Of a stretch of DNA of 64,000 nucleotides, positions 17,436-25,915 are shown piece after piece. This DNA comes from Nocardioides sp. dk884 (GTDB lineage: Bacteria; Actinomycetota; Actinomycetes; Propionibacteriales; Nocardioidaceae). The stretch spans positions 3,943,501 through 4,007,500 of the forward strand of contig NZ_CP045649.1 of NCBI RefSeq assembly GCF_009557055.1, given 5' to 3'. The notes beneath the pieces are model-generated. The model saw only the letters and a program-made list of their open reading frames with translations. It was not told the origin of the DNA and did no database searches. How positions within the stretch are numbered: the stretch's first letter is position 1; each line of letters opens with the position of its first letter. Made by a program: the position numbers and the translations under genes.

Positions 17436-17900
17436 GTGACCGACACCGTCCTCGCCGTCGCCCTGGTGCTGGCCCTGGTCCTCGGCGGCCTCCAGGCCGG
17501 GACCTACTACGCCTGGGCCAGCGGGGTGATGCCCGGGCTGGCCCGGGTCGAGGACCACGCGTTCGTCGAGGTGATGCGGCAGGTGAACCTCGCGATCGTG
17601 AACCCGGTCTTCCTGGCCAGCTTCGTCGGGGCCCCGCTCACTGCCGCGGCCGCTGCCGCCCTCGCCGACGGCACCGCGCGCTGGTGGGCGATCGGCGGCG
17701 CCGTCCTCGCGGTCGCGACCGTCGTGGTCACCGTGGCCCGCAACATCCCGCTCAACGACGCGCTGGAGGCCGGCGGCACGGGCGACCCGGCGGTCGCGCG
17801 CGCCGGCTTCGAGCGCGCGTGGCGGCGCTGGAACGTCGTGCGCGCGCTCACCTCGACCGCCTCGGTGGCCTGCCTCGGCGTCGCGGCGTACCTGTCCTGA
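17436..17900 (+). CDS. DUF1772 (anthrone oxygenase family) membrane protein
   Basis: A 154-residue, four-helix membrane protein. The DUF1772 pattern is recognisable: YYAWASGVMPGLARV near the start, FVEVMRQVNLAIVNPVF in the second helix region, NIPLNDAL in the loop and RRWNVVRALTSTAS in the last helix. Fungal and some bacterial relatives act as anthrone oxygenases, but most bacterial members are uncharacterised. GTG start 6 bp after the sulfotransferase stop, so it may be read with that operon. Confidence 0.88.
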   Translation: MTDTVLAVALVLALVLGGLQAGTYYAWASGVMPGLARVEDHAFVEVMRQVNLAIVNPVFLASFVGAPLTAAAAAALADGTARWWAIGGAVLAVATVVVTVARNIPLNDALEAGGTGDPAVARAGFERAWRRWNVVRALTSTASVACLGVAAYLS

Positions 17901-17942
17901 GGTGGGGTGCCGCGCCTGTCCGCCGTCCGGAAGGATCTGCCC

Positions 17943-18410
17943 ATGACCGCTGCCCCCGTGCTCGGCCCGGACGACCCGCGCGCCGACGACGTCCGCGCCC
18001 TGCTGGCGCGCCACCTCGCCTTCGGCCACCAGCGCAGCCCGCCCGAGGACGTGCACACCCTCGACGTCGGCGGCCTGCTCGGACCTGAGATCACGTTTCG
18101 CTCGGCCCGGGTCGACGGCACGCTGGTCGCGGTCGGCGCGCTGCGCGACCTCGGCGACGGCCACCTCGAGCTGAAGTCGATGCACACCGCCAGCGAGCAC
18201 CGCGGCCAGGGCCACGGCCGCCGGATGCTGCTCCACCTGCTCGCCCTCGCCCGCGAGCGCGGCGCCACCCGGGTCAGCCTCGAGACCGGATCGATGGACG
18301 CCTTCGCGCCCGCCCGCACGCTGTACGCCGCCGCGGGCTTCGTCCCGTGCGAGCCCTTCGGCGACTACTCCCCCAGCCGGAACAGCAGCTTCTTCACGCT
18401 GGTGCTCTGA
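17943..18410 (+). CDS. GNAT family N-acetyltransferase
   Basis: A 155-residue GNAT acetyltransferase. The acetyl-CoA motif A is ELKSMHTASEHRGQGHGRRML (core RGQGHGRRML at about residues 83-92), and motif B is the C-terminal LETGSMDAFAPARTLYAAAGF. The pattern SMxAFAPARxLYxxxGF with CEPFGDYSPSRNS is typical of YjdJ/ElaA-like small-substrate GNATs. The ATG has GGAAGGA 9 bp upstream. Substrate is unknown. Confidence 0.92.
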   Translation: MTAAPVLGPDDPRADDVRALLARHLAFGHQRSPPEDVHTLDVGGLLGPEITFRSARVDGTLVAVGALRDLGDGHLELKSMHTASEHRGQGHGRRMLLHLLALARERGATRVSLETGSMDAFAPARTLYAAAGFVPCEPFGDYSPSRNSSFFTLVL

Positions 18411-18413
18411 GGC

Positions 18414-19220
18414 GTGCGGCCGGTACAGCTCGTGGACGTCGAGGGCGTGCGCTGGATCCCCGATTCGCCCTCGGGCACCGCAGCCCTGGTCCTCGCGGGC
18501 TCCAGCGGCCGCGTCGACTCGGCGCGTGCCGAGCTGCTGGCACGCCACGGAGTCCTCGCCGAGTCGATCCGCTGGTTCGGAGGAGCCGGCCAGAACGAGG
18601 GGCCGTGGGAGATCCCGCTGGAGCTCTTCCTCGCACGCGTGGACGACCTCGCCCGGACCTCCGATCGAGTCGTGGTCCTCGGCACCTCGTTCGGAGCTGA
18701 AGCCGCGCTCCTGACCGGCGCTCACAGCCCGCACGTCAGCGCCGTTGCGGCATTCACGCCCTCCGACGTGGTCTGGGCGGGCGTCCGACCCGACGGAAGC
18801 CTGACGTCGCACTGGACCCTCGGCGGCACCCCACTGCCCTACGTCGACCTCGTCGACGACTGGGAGCCCGACACCGACCCACCCGCCTTCCGCGGCCACT
18901 ACGAGGTGTCCCGGGACCGATTCCCCGAGGCGCTCTCCACGGCCGCGATCCCGGTCGAGCACATCGATCAGGTGCTCCTGGTCGCCGGCGGTGACGACCA
19001 GGTATGGCCCTCTCAGACGATGGCTGAAGCCATCACGGCACGGCGCGACGCGCAGGGCCTGGAGACGATCCTTGTCCTCGATCCCGATGCTGGCCATCGC
19101 ACCGTGTTGCCCGGCGAACCCGTCGCCGCGGGAGGAATGCGGATGCGACGCGGCGGCACCCCCGCGTCGGACGCCAGGCTCGGAGCGGTCGCATGGAGTC
19201 AGCTCAGCACTCTGCTCTGA
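18414..19220 (+). CDS. Alpha/beta hydrolase (BAAT / acyl-CoA thioester hydrolase C-terminal type)
   Basis: A 268-residue alpha/beta hydrolase. The nucleophile elbow is GTSFGAEA, the acidic residue is in VAGGDDQVWPS and the histidine is in DAGHRTVLPGE. The latter two motifs and LAGSSGRVDSARAELLARHG near the start are those of the BAAT/acyl-CoA thioester hydrolase C-terminal family. It is shorter than eukaryotic members because the N-terminal Ig-like domain is absent. It starts at GTG 3 bp after the GNAT gene and is probably cotranscribed with it. Confidence 0.85.
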   Translation: MRPVQLVDVEGVRWIPDSPSGTAALVLAGSSGRVDSARAELLARHGVLAESIRWFGGAGQNEGPWEIPLELFLARVDDLARTSDRVVVLGTSFGAEAALLTGAHSPHVSAVAAFTPSDVVWAGVRPDGSLTSHWTLGGTPLPYVDLVDDWEPDTDPPAFRGHYEVSRDRFPEALSTAAIPVEHIDQVLLVAGGDDQVWPSQTMAEAITARRDAQGLETILVLDPDAGHRTVLPGEPVAAGGMRMRRGGTPASDARLGAVAWSQLSTLL

Positions 19221-19266
19221 GGGCCACCCTCGTGTTCGGAGAGCGACTCGTTGAGCAGACAGCGAG

Positions 19267-19665
19267 TCACGCGATGCTCGCGAGCCATTCGTCGACCGCC
19301 GTCATCCGCTGCACAGCAGGGTGAAAGTAGAAGACGCTCTCCTGCCTGATCGGGCCCAGGAGCACCACGTGTTGAAGCTCCCCCCGGTGCGCTCGGGCCA
19401 GCGCAGCGCCCAGCTCGACGAACATCCCCTTCCCTTCCTCGTCGGACATGACGACCAGCACTGCGTCGGCAGTGAGCACTGCCTCCAGGTCGTCGGCGGC
19501 CAGACTGGCCGACAGCGCAAGGTCTGATCCGTAGTCCTCCACGAACGTCGCGTCTAGACCTTGTGTCCAGTCCAGGGCGAGCTCGTGCCCGGCCGCCATC
19601 ACCGCGGCCTGGACCGCCTGCACCGCAGCGATGTCCGTCAACGGCCCGGCGACGTAGATCTTCAC
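19267..19665 (-). CDS. Nucleoside 2-deoxyribosyltransferase-like protein
   Basis: A 132-residue protein of the nucleoside 2-deoxyribosyltransferase fold. It begins MKIYVAGPLTD, has a central ADDLEAVLTADAVLVVMSDE stretch (the A-D-xxV-x-x-D core) and GKGMFVELGAALA, where the glutamate corresponds to the nucleophile in the family. Many short actinobacterial members are not proven transferases and may handle other N-glycosides. It is a lone gene between convergent and same-strand neighbours. Confidence 0.85.
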   Translation of the reverse strand: MKIYVAGPLTDIAAVQAVQAAVMAAGHELALDWTQGLDATFVEDYGSDLALSASLAADDLEAVLTADAVLVVMSDEEGKGMFVELGAALARAHRGELQHVVLLGPIRQESVFYFHPAVQRMTAVDEWLASIA

Positions 19666-19701
19666 GCCGCGACAATCCCACAGGAAGTCATGCTGCAGTC
19701 C

Positions 19702-20961
19702 TCACGTCCGCCGGGCGAATCGAATATCGCCGTTCGGCATCCGTTGATGCAGATAACGGTCATCGTGGATCAGATGGTGATGGTGCGAGCAGAACAACAG
19801 TCCATTGTCGAGATCGGTCTTTCCGCCCGCTGACCACGGATCCACATGATGCGCCTCGCACCAGGTCGAGGGAATCGTGCAGCCGTCGGCGCGGCATTCT
19901 TTGTCTCGAATTGCCAAGGCCTTTCTCTGACCCGGACTGAAGAGCCGGTTCGCGCGACCGAGATCGAGCGGCACCGAGCGGGTGCCGAGGACGGCGGGGA
20001 CGAGATTGGCCGTGCAGGCCAGGCGGCGGGCCTCACCGGCGGTGATCCGCGAGCCGTCCGCGAGCGTGGCGGACCCGAGCCCCTCGACCAATGCCTTGAG
20101 GTCCATCGTGATCACCAGTGTCGTGGCGTCGCCGCCGTGCAGCGGGAGGCGGGTCGGGTCGATGGTCTCGAGCAACGAGCAGAACGCCTCGCCCAACCGC
20201 CGCTCGTAGGGCACCCGCCGCCCGTCCGCCGCAGGCTCGTCCGCTGCCCGGCGGGGGTTGGTGAACGACTCCAGCATCGTGGTCAGTCGCAGCGCGATGC
20301 TCTCCGGCACCTGCGCCCTGATGATCGCGGAGCCGTCGCCGAGGTGCTTCACACCCAGCGTCGTACGCCGCCGGGCTCGGCGTTCCGCGGCGCGCAGTTG
20401 CTCCTCCTCGACCTTCTCCGCCCACTCCGGCGCGACCACCTCCAGCAGCCGCTCGGCCAGGCGGCCCAGCTCGCGCGGCCCGAAGTCGGCGGCCTGCTCC
20501 ACCAGGTAGGTCTCCGCGCGGGCCAGCATCGCCGCCCACTCCTCCGCGGTCGCCTCGACCAGCGAGAACGCGTCGGTCAGGTCGTCGAGCGCAGCGACCA
20601 TCACATGCCCCTGGTCGAGGCTGACATGCCCGCCCGCGAGCGCGGCGCCGACGCGGTGCCAGCGCCGCTCGCACGCCACCCCGAGCCGCTGCAACCGCCG
20701 CGCGGACGGGCCCGAGGTGTGGGTGCGGTGCGCGACCCACGCGGCCACGTCGCGACAACCATCGGCGTCAGCCACGTCGTCGGCGCACGCGATCACCCGC
20801 GCGTGCATCGCCTGCGCCCGCGAGGCCAGATGGGCCGTCATCCGCAACGCCTGACGCTTCTCCGAGATCGACAGGAAAGTCGGATCACGGTCGGCGATCT
20901 TGTCGAGAAACGCCTCCGCGCACCCCACATCGGCGAGGTAGGGATGAGCCGTGCCGGCCAT
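19702..20961 (-). CDS. DUF222 and HNH endonuclease domain protein
   Basis: A 419-residue protein with an N-terminal DUF222 domain (about residues 25-320) and a C-terminal HNH nuclease motif: CRADGCTIPSTWCEAHHVDPW, then N-G-L-L-F-C-S-H-H-H. The family is present in many copies in Nocardioides, mycobacteria and relatives and is thought to be a selfish or DNA-repair-linked nuclease; its role is unproven. It has a good ribosome site, GGGAGG. A TAGAAT -10 box and an inverted TTCGAA repeat lie just upstream, giving a defined promoter. Confidence 0.93.
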   Translation of the reverse strand: MAGTAHPYLADVGCAEAFLDKIADRDPTFLSISEKRQALRMTAHLASRAQAMHARVIACADDVADADGCRDVAAWVAHRTHTSGPSARRLQRLGVACERRWHRVGAALAGGHVSLDQGHVMVAALDDLTDAFSLVEATAEEWAAMLARAETYLVEQAADFGPRELGRLAERLLEVVAPEWAEKVEEEQLRAAERRARRRTTLGVKHLGDGSAIIRAQVPESIALRLTTMLESFTNPRRAADEPAADGRRVPYERRLGEAFCSLLETIDPTRLPLHGGDATTLVITMDLKALVEGLGSATLADGSRITAGEARRLACTANLVPAVLGTRSVPLDLGRANRLFSPGQRKALAIRDKECRADGCTIPSTWCEAHHVDPWSAGGKTDLDNGLLFCSHHHHLIHDDRYLHQRMPNGDIRFARRT

Positions 20962-21009
20962 CGTCGCCTCCCGAGAAGGACGTAGTGGAGAAGTGGTTCC
21001 GTGGACCCC

Positions 21010-21037
21010 ATTCTACCGATGTTCGAAAGCGTTCGAA
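21010..21037 (-). promoter_or_regulatory. Promoter with TTCGAA inverted repeat for DUF222-HNH gene
   Basis: On the leftward strand a TAGAAT -10 box lies about 50 bp before the ATG. The spacer and -35 region are covered by TTCGAA-N4-TTCGAA. It resembles the actinobacterial LexA box but the half-sites are two bases too close, so another repressor or an intrinsic feature is more likely. Confidence 0.5.
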
Positions 21038-21197
21038 ATGGCCTGGAAGGTAAAGACTGAATCTGTGGAAAACTCCGCGCCTGCACCCCTGTGCAATTGA
21101 GGTGTGATAGCCGCCGTCGCGCAACTGGCACGGCGACGCCCGGTCCGCGGCAGAGCCGGATCGCCGCGGGCGCACGCCACGCGGCAGGGCCGTGCGC

Positions 21198-21647
21198 TCA
21201 CTCAATCCGGAAAGTCACCACCTCAGTGGTGCCACACGAAGCAGGCACCTTGAAGCCGACCTGGTCGATGGCGGCATCGAAGACGCCCCCAGCTCCCTTG
21301 AGACTCTCCCCAGCACTCACTGCACCAAGTCCCGGTATGCGCAGGGTCAGAGGCGACTCGCTCACGACCTTCGTTCCGAGAGGCCATGCCGCGACTGCGT
21401 CGCCGATGCCAGCGCAGTCCCCCACGCGGGTCAGGGGACCGGAGACGATTGCATCCCGACCTCCTGCCATCACGAGCACTTTCGTTGCCCCAGGTTCCCC
21501 TGTCGCAGCTGCGGTCACCTCTCGGGGCTGAGATTCCTCTGCGGCACTTGCAGGCTCTGTGGGGGTGGACTGTGCTTCACCGCAGGACGTAGCGCCGAAC
21601 GTGAGCAGCGCACTCAGCACGGACGCGACCTTCAACCGTGGTGTCAT
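21198..21647 (-). CDS. Small putative lipoprotein
   Basis: A 149-residue predicted lipoprotein: signal peptide LSALLTFGATSC with Cys22, a Thr/Ala/Glu-rich linker of about 30 residues and a compact domain ending in CGTTEVVTFRIE. Two cysteines (in VGDCAGIGD and ASCGTTEV) could form a disulfide. I recognise no family. It is divergent from another small lipoprotein gene, with 88 bp between them. Confidence 0.65.
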   Translation of the reverse strand: MTPRLKVASVLSALLTFGATSCGEAQSTPTEPASAAEESQPREVTAAATGEPGATKVLVMAGGRDAIVSGPLTRVGDCAGIGDAVAAWPLGTKVVSESPLTLRIPGLGAVSAGESLKGAGGVFDAAIDQVGFKVPASCGTTEVVTFRIE

Positions 21648-21735
21648 GATGCCTCGGACGTCAGCGGTTGCCGTGTGGTTCCGCCCGCTCAGCCGCCGTC
21701 CGGAACCGCCGGCCGGGAGATCGCGTCCCACGGGC

Positions 21736-22083
21736 ATGAAGCCGTTCGTGCCCGTGAGTGTCGCCTTGCTGGCTTGCGGGTCGTTCAGCGCGTGCGCGCA
21801 GGCCGGAACCAGCCCCGGCGACGACTGCGTGAGCCGCTACGAGCCGGTCGCAGAGGCCGCGACCTGGCAGGGCCTGCGGGACGCGATGGTGAAGGACGAC
21901 GAGCGTGGTCGCGTCGCGTCCCTGCGAACACGGGACCGCGGGGAGGACGTCGGGGTCGGCGACGAGGACGCCGTACGCGTGGTCGATCTGGTGAGCCGCA
22001 ACGGCCGGCGCCTCGCCCAGGTCGAGGTCTGGCGCACCGACGGCCGGTGGCACGCGGGCGAGTGGAGCCAGTGCATCGACTGA
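21736..22083 (+). CDS. Small putative lipoprotein
   Basis: A 115-residue predicted secreted or lipid-anchored protein. The N-terminus MKPFVPVSVALLACGSFSAC has a hydrophobic core and a SAC lipobox (Cys20). The rest is a small domain with DDC near the start and EWSQCID at the end, allowing one disulfide, and a WRTDGRWHAGEW stretch. Family unknown. The ATG shown gives the only convincing signal peptide. Confidence 0.65.
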   Translation: MKPFVPVSVALLACGSFSACAQAGTSPGDDCVSRYEPVAEAATWQGLRDAMVKDDERGRVASLRTRDRGEDVGVGDEDAVRVVDLVSRNGRRLAQVEVWRTDGRWHAGEWSQCID

Positions 22084-22096
22084 ACGCCTCCAGCCC

Positions 22097-23032
22097 TCAC
22101 CCCACCCGCAGGTGCCGCACCAGGAAGTCGACCTGGTGCCGCACCGCGGGCTCGAAGCACTCCTTGCCCTCGAACAGGTCGAAGTGGTCGGCCGGGTAGT
22201 GACGCACCTCGGCGCGCCCGGCGACCGCCGCCTTGGCCGCGGCGTGCGGCGGCGCGCTGCGGTCGAAGTCGGCGATCTGCACCAGCAGCGGGCAGCGCAG
22301 GTGCCGCGCCTCCTTGCCGGGCCGGTGGTTGCCGAGCTCGAGGCCGACGGCCGCGTCCACCTCGTTTCGCCACGTCGGGCCGGCGACGGACAGGTAGTCC
22401 TCGTAGAGACCCGGGAGCGTGAGCGCACCGACCTCACCCGGCCGGGCCACGACCGGGATCGTCACCCGCCGTCCGACCCGGCTGCGTACGCCGGCGGCCG
22501 AGGAGCGCAGCAGGGCGGTGGGCTTGTGGTGGCGCACCGCCAGCCGCGCGGCGGCGAGCCCGTCGACGAGCGGCACCATCGAGATCACGGCCGCGACGTC
22601 GTCGCGCCGCGCCCCCGCGGCGAGCACGTGGCCGCCGGCCAGCGAGACGCCCCAGAGCACGAGGCGCTGCGGGTCGACGCCCGGCAGTCCGGCCGCAGCC
22701 GTCATCGCGGAGCGGTAGTCGGCGAGCTGGGCGGCCATCGAGACCGTCTGGCGCGGCTCGCCCTCGCTGGCGCCGAAGCCGCGGTAGTCGAAGGCGAGCA
22801 CGTCGAGCCCGGCCGCGGCCAGCCGCTCGGCGAACGGCGCCAGCCCGCTGTCCTTGGTCCCGCCGAGGCCGTGGGCCATCACCACGACCGGGCGCCCGGC
22901 CGGGGTGGCGAGCGCCTCGCCGTCCCCGGGGAAGTGCCAGGCGTGCAGCCGGACCCCGTCGGGGCCGCGGAACCACGTCTCGGCGTACCGCCCCGAGGTG
23001 GGGTGCGCCTGTGTCCCCTGTGACGTGCTCAT
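22097..23032 (-). CDS. Alpha/beta fold hydrolase
   Basis: A 311-residue alpha/beta hydrolase of the dipeptidyl-aminopeptidase/S15-like group. The oxyanion stretch is MAHGLGGTKDSGL, the nucleophile lies in WGVSLAGGHV, the acid in QIADFDRSAPP and the histidine in YPADHFDLF. The start overlaps the TetR stop by 4 bp, and TetR in turn overlaps the flavin monooxygenase. In a Baeyer-Villiger-type cluster a hydrolase could open the ester or lactone product, though this family also includes general thioesterases. Confidence 0.88.
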   Translation of the reverse strand: MSTSQGTQAHPTSGRYAETWFRGPDGVRLHAWHFPGDGEALATPAGRPVVVMAHGLGGTKDSGLAPFAERLAAAGLDVLAFDYRGFGASEGEPRQTVSMAAQLADYRSAMTAAAGLPGVDPQRLVLWGVSLAGGHVLAAGARRDDVAAVISMVPLVDGLAAARLAVRHHKPTALLRSSAAGVRSRVGRRVTIPVVARPGEVGALTLPGLYEDYLSVAGPTWRNEVDAAVGLELGNHRPGKEARHLRCPLLVQIADFDRSAPPHAAAKAAVAGRAEVRHYPADHFDLFEGKECFEPAVRHQVDFLVRHLRVG

Positions 23033-23631
23033 GCGTTCCTCCCGTAGATCGTGCTCAGCCAGACATGGACGACCGCATCGACGTGGCGCTCCCAGTCGAG
23101 CTCGGCGGCGTCCTGGACGAGCCGGGCCAGCGCCCGGTCGTTGACGTCGAGGAGCACGGTGGCGACTGCGTGGGCGTCCGGCCCGGGCGGCGCCAGGCCG
23201 GCGCGCCGCTCGGCGTCGATGACGTCGGCGGCGATCCGCACGAAGCCCTCCTGGGCGCTGTCCCAGCGCTCCCGCACCCCCGGGCTGGTCGCCCGGGCCT
23301 CGAGCATCGCGCGGTAGACGTGGCGGCGTCGTTCCCAGCCCGAGAGCACGGTGCGGATCGCCGCCGCGACCTGGTCACGGACCGCGCCGTCCCCGGCGAG
23401 CAGCTCGGCGGCGCTCAGGCCGTCGTCGTGCATCTCCTCCAGCAGGCCCGCGACCGCGTCGGCCTTGTTGTCGAAGTAGAAGTAGAACGCCGAACGGGTC
23501 ACGCCGGCACGCCGCGACAGGTCAGCGACGTTGATGTCATCCAGGCGGGCGTCGGGCCCGGCGTCGCGCAGGTGCTCGTCGAGCGCCTCCAGCAGGGCGC
23601 TGCGGCGCCGGTCGCCGCGGCTCGCGATCAC
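23029..23631 (-). CDS. TetR/AcrR family regulator (EthR-like)
   Basis: A 200-residue TetR regulator. The helix-turn-helix is at about residues 28-60 with NVADLSRRAGVTRSAFYFYF, followed by DNKADAV. The ligand-binding half has GWERRRHVYRAMLEA, similar to EthR, the TetR repressor of a Baeyer-Villiger monooxygenase in M. tuberculosis. It overlaps both neighbours by 4 bp: stop of the monooxygenase and start of the hydrolase. A TTGAC-N4-GTCAA palindrome upstream of the monooxygenase is its probable operator. Confidence 0.92.
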   Translation of the reverse strand: MIASRGDRRRSALLEALDEHLRDAGPDARLDDINVADLSRRAGVTRSAFYFYFDNKADAVAGLLEEMHDDGLSAAELLAGDGAVRDQVAAAIRTVLSGWERRRHVYRAMLEARATSPGVRERWDSAQEGFVRIAADVIDAERRAGLAPPGPDAHAVATVLLDVNDRALARLVQDAAELDWERHVDAVVHVWLSTIYGRNA

Positions 23632-25010
23632 GCCAGCGCCGCCCCGGCCGCCTGGGCCTGCTGAGCGACCCGGGTGAGCAGCGGCGGCGGGCCCTGCACC
23701 CGCGCCCGCTCGACCCCGGCGGGGATCTCCTTGGCCCGCAGGTCGTGCTCGTAGATGAAGTAGTCCAGCTGCTGGGTGTGGCGCGGGCGGTCCAGCACGT
23801 GGCCGGTGTACTTGGCCTGGTCCTCATCGATCGCCCGCTCCATCGCCGCGGGGTCCGGCAGCCGGTAGCGCCCCACGGCGTACGCCGCGAGCAGCCGGGT
23901 CTGGGACTCCACGAACGGGAACAGCGTCGGCGTGGCCTGGGCCAGGCCGACGAAGGCGAGGTCCTCCAGACCGGGCTTGAACATCCGCTTGAACAGCCGG
24001 ATCCGGTTCTCCGGCGCGCTCAGGAACTCGGGGTCGAAGAACGGGAAGGTGATGTTGTAGCCGGTCGCGTAGACGATCACGTCGAAGTCGTCGCAGGTGC
24101 CGTCCTCGAAGTGCACGGTGGAGCCGTCGAGGCGCGCGACGTTGCCCTTCGGGGTGATGTCGCCCGAGCCGAGCCGCAGCGGCAGCTCGACCGACTGCGT
24201 CGGGTGGGCCTCGAAGAACTTGTGGTTGGGCGCCGGCAGGCCGTAGAGCTCGGGGTTCGAGCCGGTCATGAACTGCATCTTCTGCATCGCCCAGCGCTGC
24301 CACTTCAGCGGCAGGTACGGCGTGGTCGCGTAGTACTTGTCGGCCGGCAGGCCGTAGGTGTACTTCGGCACGATCCAGGCGCTGGAGCGCGTCGAGAGCG
24401 TGACCTCGTTGCTCAGCGAGCGGCTGGAGAGCTCGACGGCGATGTCGGCGGCGCTGTTGCCGATGCCGACCACCAGGATCCGCTTGCCGTGGAAGTCCAG
24501 CGGGTCGCCGGGGTCGATGTAGTGGTGGGAGTGGATCGACTCCCCGGTGAACTCGCCGGGGAAGTCGGCGTAGCGCGGGTCCCAGTGGTGGCCGTTGGCG
24601 ACCACGAGCAGGTCGAAGTGCCGCGTCGCGCCGGCCTGGTCGGTGATCTCCCAGCCGCCGCCGTCGAGGCGCTCGGCGTGCTCGACGCCGTTCTCGAACT
24701 CGATGCGGTCCAGCAGCCCGAACGCCTCGGCGTAGGAGTCGAGGTAGGCCTTGATCTGGGTGTGGTGCGGGAAGTCGGGGTAGTCCTCGGGCATCGGGAA
24801 GTCCTTGAAGGACAGCCGGTGCTTGGAGGTGTCGATGTGCAGCGAGCGGTAGGCGCTGCTGTGCCCGTTGGGGTTGCCGAAGGCCCAGTTGCCGCCGATC
24901 CGGTCGGAGGCCTCGAAGCAGGTGTACGGCACGCCGTAGTCGCCGAGCATCTTGCCGGCGGTGAGGCCGCTGATGCCGGCGCCGATGACGGCGGTGGTGG
25001 GACCGGGCAC
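23628..25010 (-). CDS. Flavin-containing / Baeyer-Villiger-type monooxygenase
   Basis: A 460-residue class B flavin monooxygenase. FAD is bound by GAGISG (residues 10-15), NADPH by VVGIGNSAADIAVEL, and the diagnostic F-x-G-x3-H-x3-Y motif reads FTGESIHSHHY. YATGYNITFPFF near the C-terminus is typical of FMOs. Such enzymes oxidise ketones to esters or heteroatoms in small molecules. The GTG start has GGAGG six bases upstream. Its operon partners are TetR and a hydrolase, and an SDR is divergent; together they suggest ketone oxidation and ester hydrolysis. Confidence 0.93.
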   Translation of the reverse strand: MPGPTTAVIGAGISGLTAGKMLGDYGVPYTCFEASDRIGGNWAFGNPNGHSSAYRSLHIDTSKHRLSFKDFPMPEDYPDFPHHTQIKAYLDSYAEAFGLLDRIEFENGVEHAERLDGGGWEITDQAGATRHFDLLVVANGHHWDPRYADFPGEFTGESIHSHHYIDPGDPLDFHGKRILVVGIGNSAADIAVELSSRSLSNEVTLSTRSSAWIVPKYTYGLPADKYYATTPYLPLKWQRWAMQKMQFMTGSNPELYGLPAPNHKFFEAHPTQSVELPLRLGSGDITPKGNVARLDGSTVHFEDGTCDDFDVIVYATGYNITFPFFDPEFLSAPENRIRLFKRMFKPGLEDLAFVGLAQATPTLFPFVESQTRLLAAYAVGRYRLPDPAAMERAIDEDQAKYTGHVLDRPRHTQQLDYFIYEHDLRAKEIPAGVERARVQGPPPLLTRVAQQAQAAGAALA

Positions 25011-25068
25011 GTGTCCTCCAAAGGGGAGCGCGGATGTCCACCCCTGGTGCAAGGATGTGACCTGAGGC

Positions 25069-25097
25069 ACAGTAGGGGCGCACTTGACACGCGTCAA
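25069..25097 (-). promoter_or_regulatory. Promoter and TetR operator for the monooxygenase operon
   Basis: On the leftward strand TTGACG and TACTGT are spaced by exactly 17 bp, a good housekeeping promoter. The palindrome TTGAC-ACGC-GTCAA overlaps the -35 box and part of the spacer, so a bound repressor would block polymerase. On the other strand the same palindrome supplies TTGACA facing the divergent SDR gene. Confidence 0.65.
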
Positions 25098-25139
25098 CGC
25101 CGACCAGACACGCACGGCCGACCGGGGGGGACCCACACG

Positions 25140-25862
25140 ATGAGCACTCAGCAGACGGCCGCGGTGATCGGGGGTGGCTCCGGGATCGGGGCGGCCACCG
25201 CCTTCCTGCTCGACGCGACGGGCTACGACGTCGCGATCGGCGACCTCACGACCTCCCCGGGCGTGGACGTGACCGACGAGGCCAGCGTGGCGGACTTCCT
25301 CGACGGGGTGGTGGCGGCCCACGGGCGCCTCGACGCGGTGGTCAACACCGCCGGCACCAGCACCCTCGCGGCGGTGGCCGACCACGACGTCGCCGACTTC
25401 CGCCGGGTGCTCGACGTCAACCTCACCGGCGCCATGACCGTGCTCAAGCACGCCGCGCGGGTGCTCGGCCCCGGCGGCGCGATCGTCTCCGTGGCCTCGC
25501 TCAACGCCCGGCAGCCCGGCGCCGGGATGGCGGCGTACTGCGCCTCCAAGGCGGGTCTGACGATGCTGACCGAGGTCGCCGCCCTGGAGCTCGGACCTCG
25601 CGGGATCCGGGTCAACGCGGTCTCCCCCGGCCTGGTGCCGACACCGCTCACCGCGCCGGCCCTGGACATCGACGGGATCGAGGCCGACTACCTCGCGAAC
25701 ACCCCCCTCGGGCGGGCCGGCACGCCCGAGGACGTCGCCGAGGCGATCGCCTACCTGCTCCGCGCGGGATGGCTCACCGGGGAGAACCTCGACCTCAACG
25801 GCGGGGCCCATCTGATGCGCTACCCCGACCTCCCAGGGCACGTCGCCCGCGCCTTCGGCTGA
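25140..25862 (+). CDS. SDR family oxidoreductase
   Basis: A 240-residue classical SDR. Cofactor motif GGGSGIGAATA lies near residue 10, followed by VVNTAG, catalytic Ser in SVASLNA and YCASKAG, and PLGRAGTPEDVAEAIAYLL near the end. The enzyme oxidises or reduces a hydroxyl/keto group with NAD(P). It is divergent from the flavin monooxygenase, and the shared 130-bp region holds the TetR palindrome. A step from alcohol to ketone before the monooxygenase is a reasonable inference. Confidence 0.93.
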   Translation: MSTQQTAAVIGGGSGIGAATAFLLDATGYDVAIGDLTTSPGVDVTDEASVADFLDGVVAAHGRLDAVVNTAGTSTLAAVADHDVADFRRVLDVNLTGAMTVLKHAARVLGPGGAIVSVASLNARQPGAGMAAYCASKAGLTMLTEVAALELGPRGIRVNAVSPGLVPTPLTAPALDIDGIEADYLANTPLGRAGTPEDVAEAIAYLLRAGWLTGENLDLNGGAHLMRYPDLPGHVARAFG

Positions 25863-25880
25863 GCGCGTCACGACACACAT

Positions 25881-25906
25881 GTGGCATGCCGGGCCGAACG
25901 GGGTAC
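25881..25906 (+). promoter_or_regulatory. SigB/SigF-like promoter candidate for GlsB-like gene
   Basis: GTGG-N16-GGGTAC resembles the actinobacterial SigB/SigF promoter (GTTT-N15-17-GGGTAT). The ATG follows only about 10 bp after the -10 box, so the mRNA would be nearly leaderless. Similar spacing occurs before two other small membrane genes in this window. Confidence 0.4.
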
Positions 25907-25915
25907 TCGGTCAGC

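Noticed and set aside
16974..19097. A 707-residue open frame opposite the sulfotransferase, DUF1772, GNAT and hydrolase genes
   Set aside because: It crosses four confident genes and has no recognisable domain.
21022..21037. LexA (SOS) box before the DUF222-HNH gene
   Set aside because: The actinobacterial box needs CGAAC-N4-GTTCG. Here the half-sites are two bases too close, so it is listed only as a palindrome.
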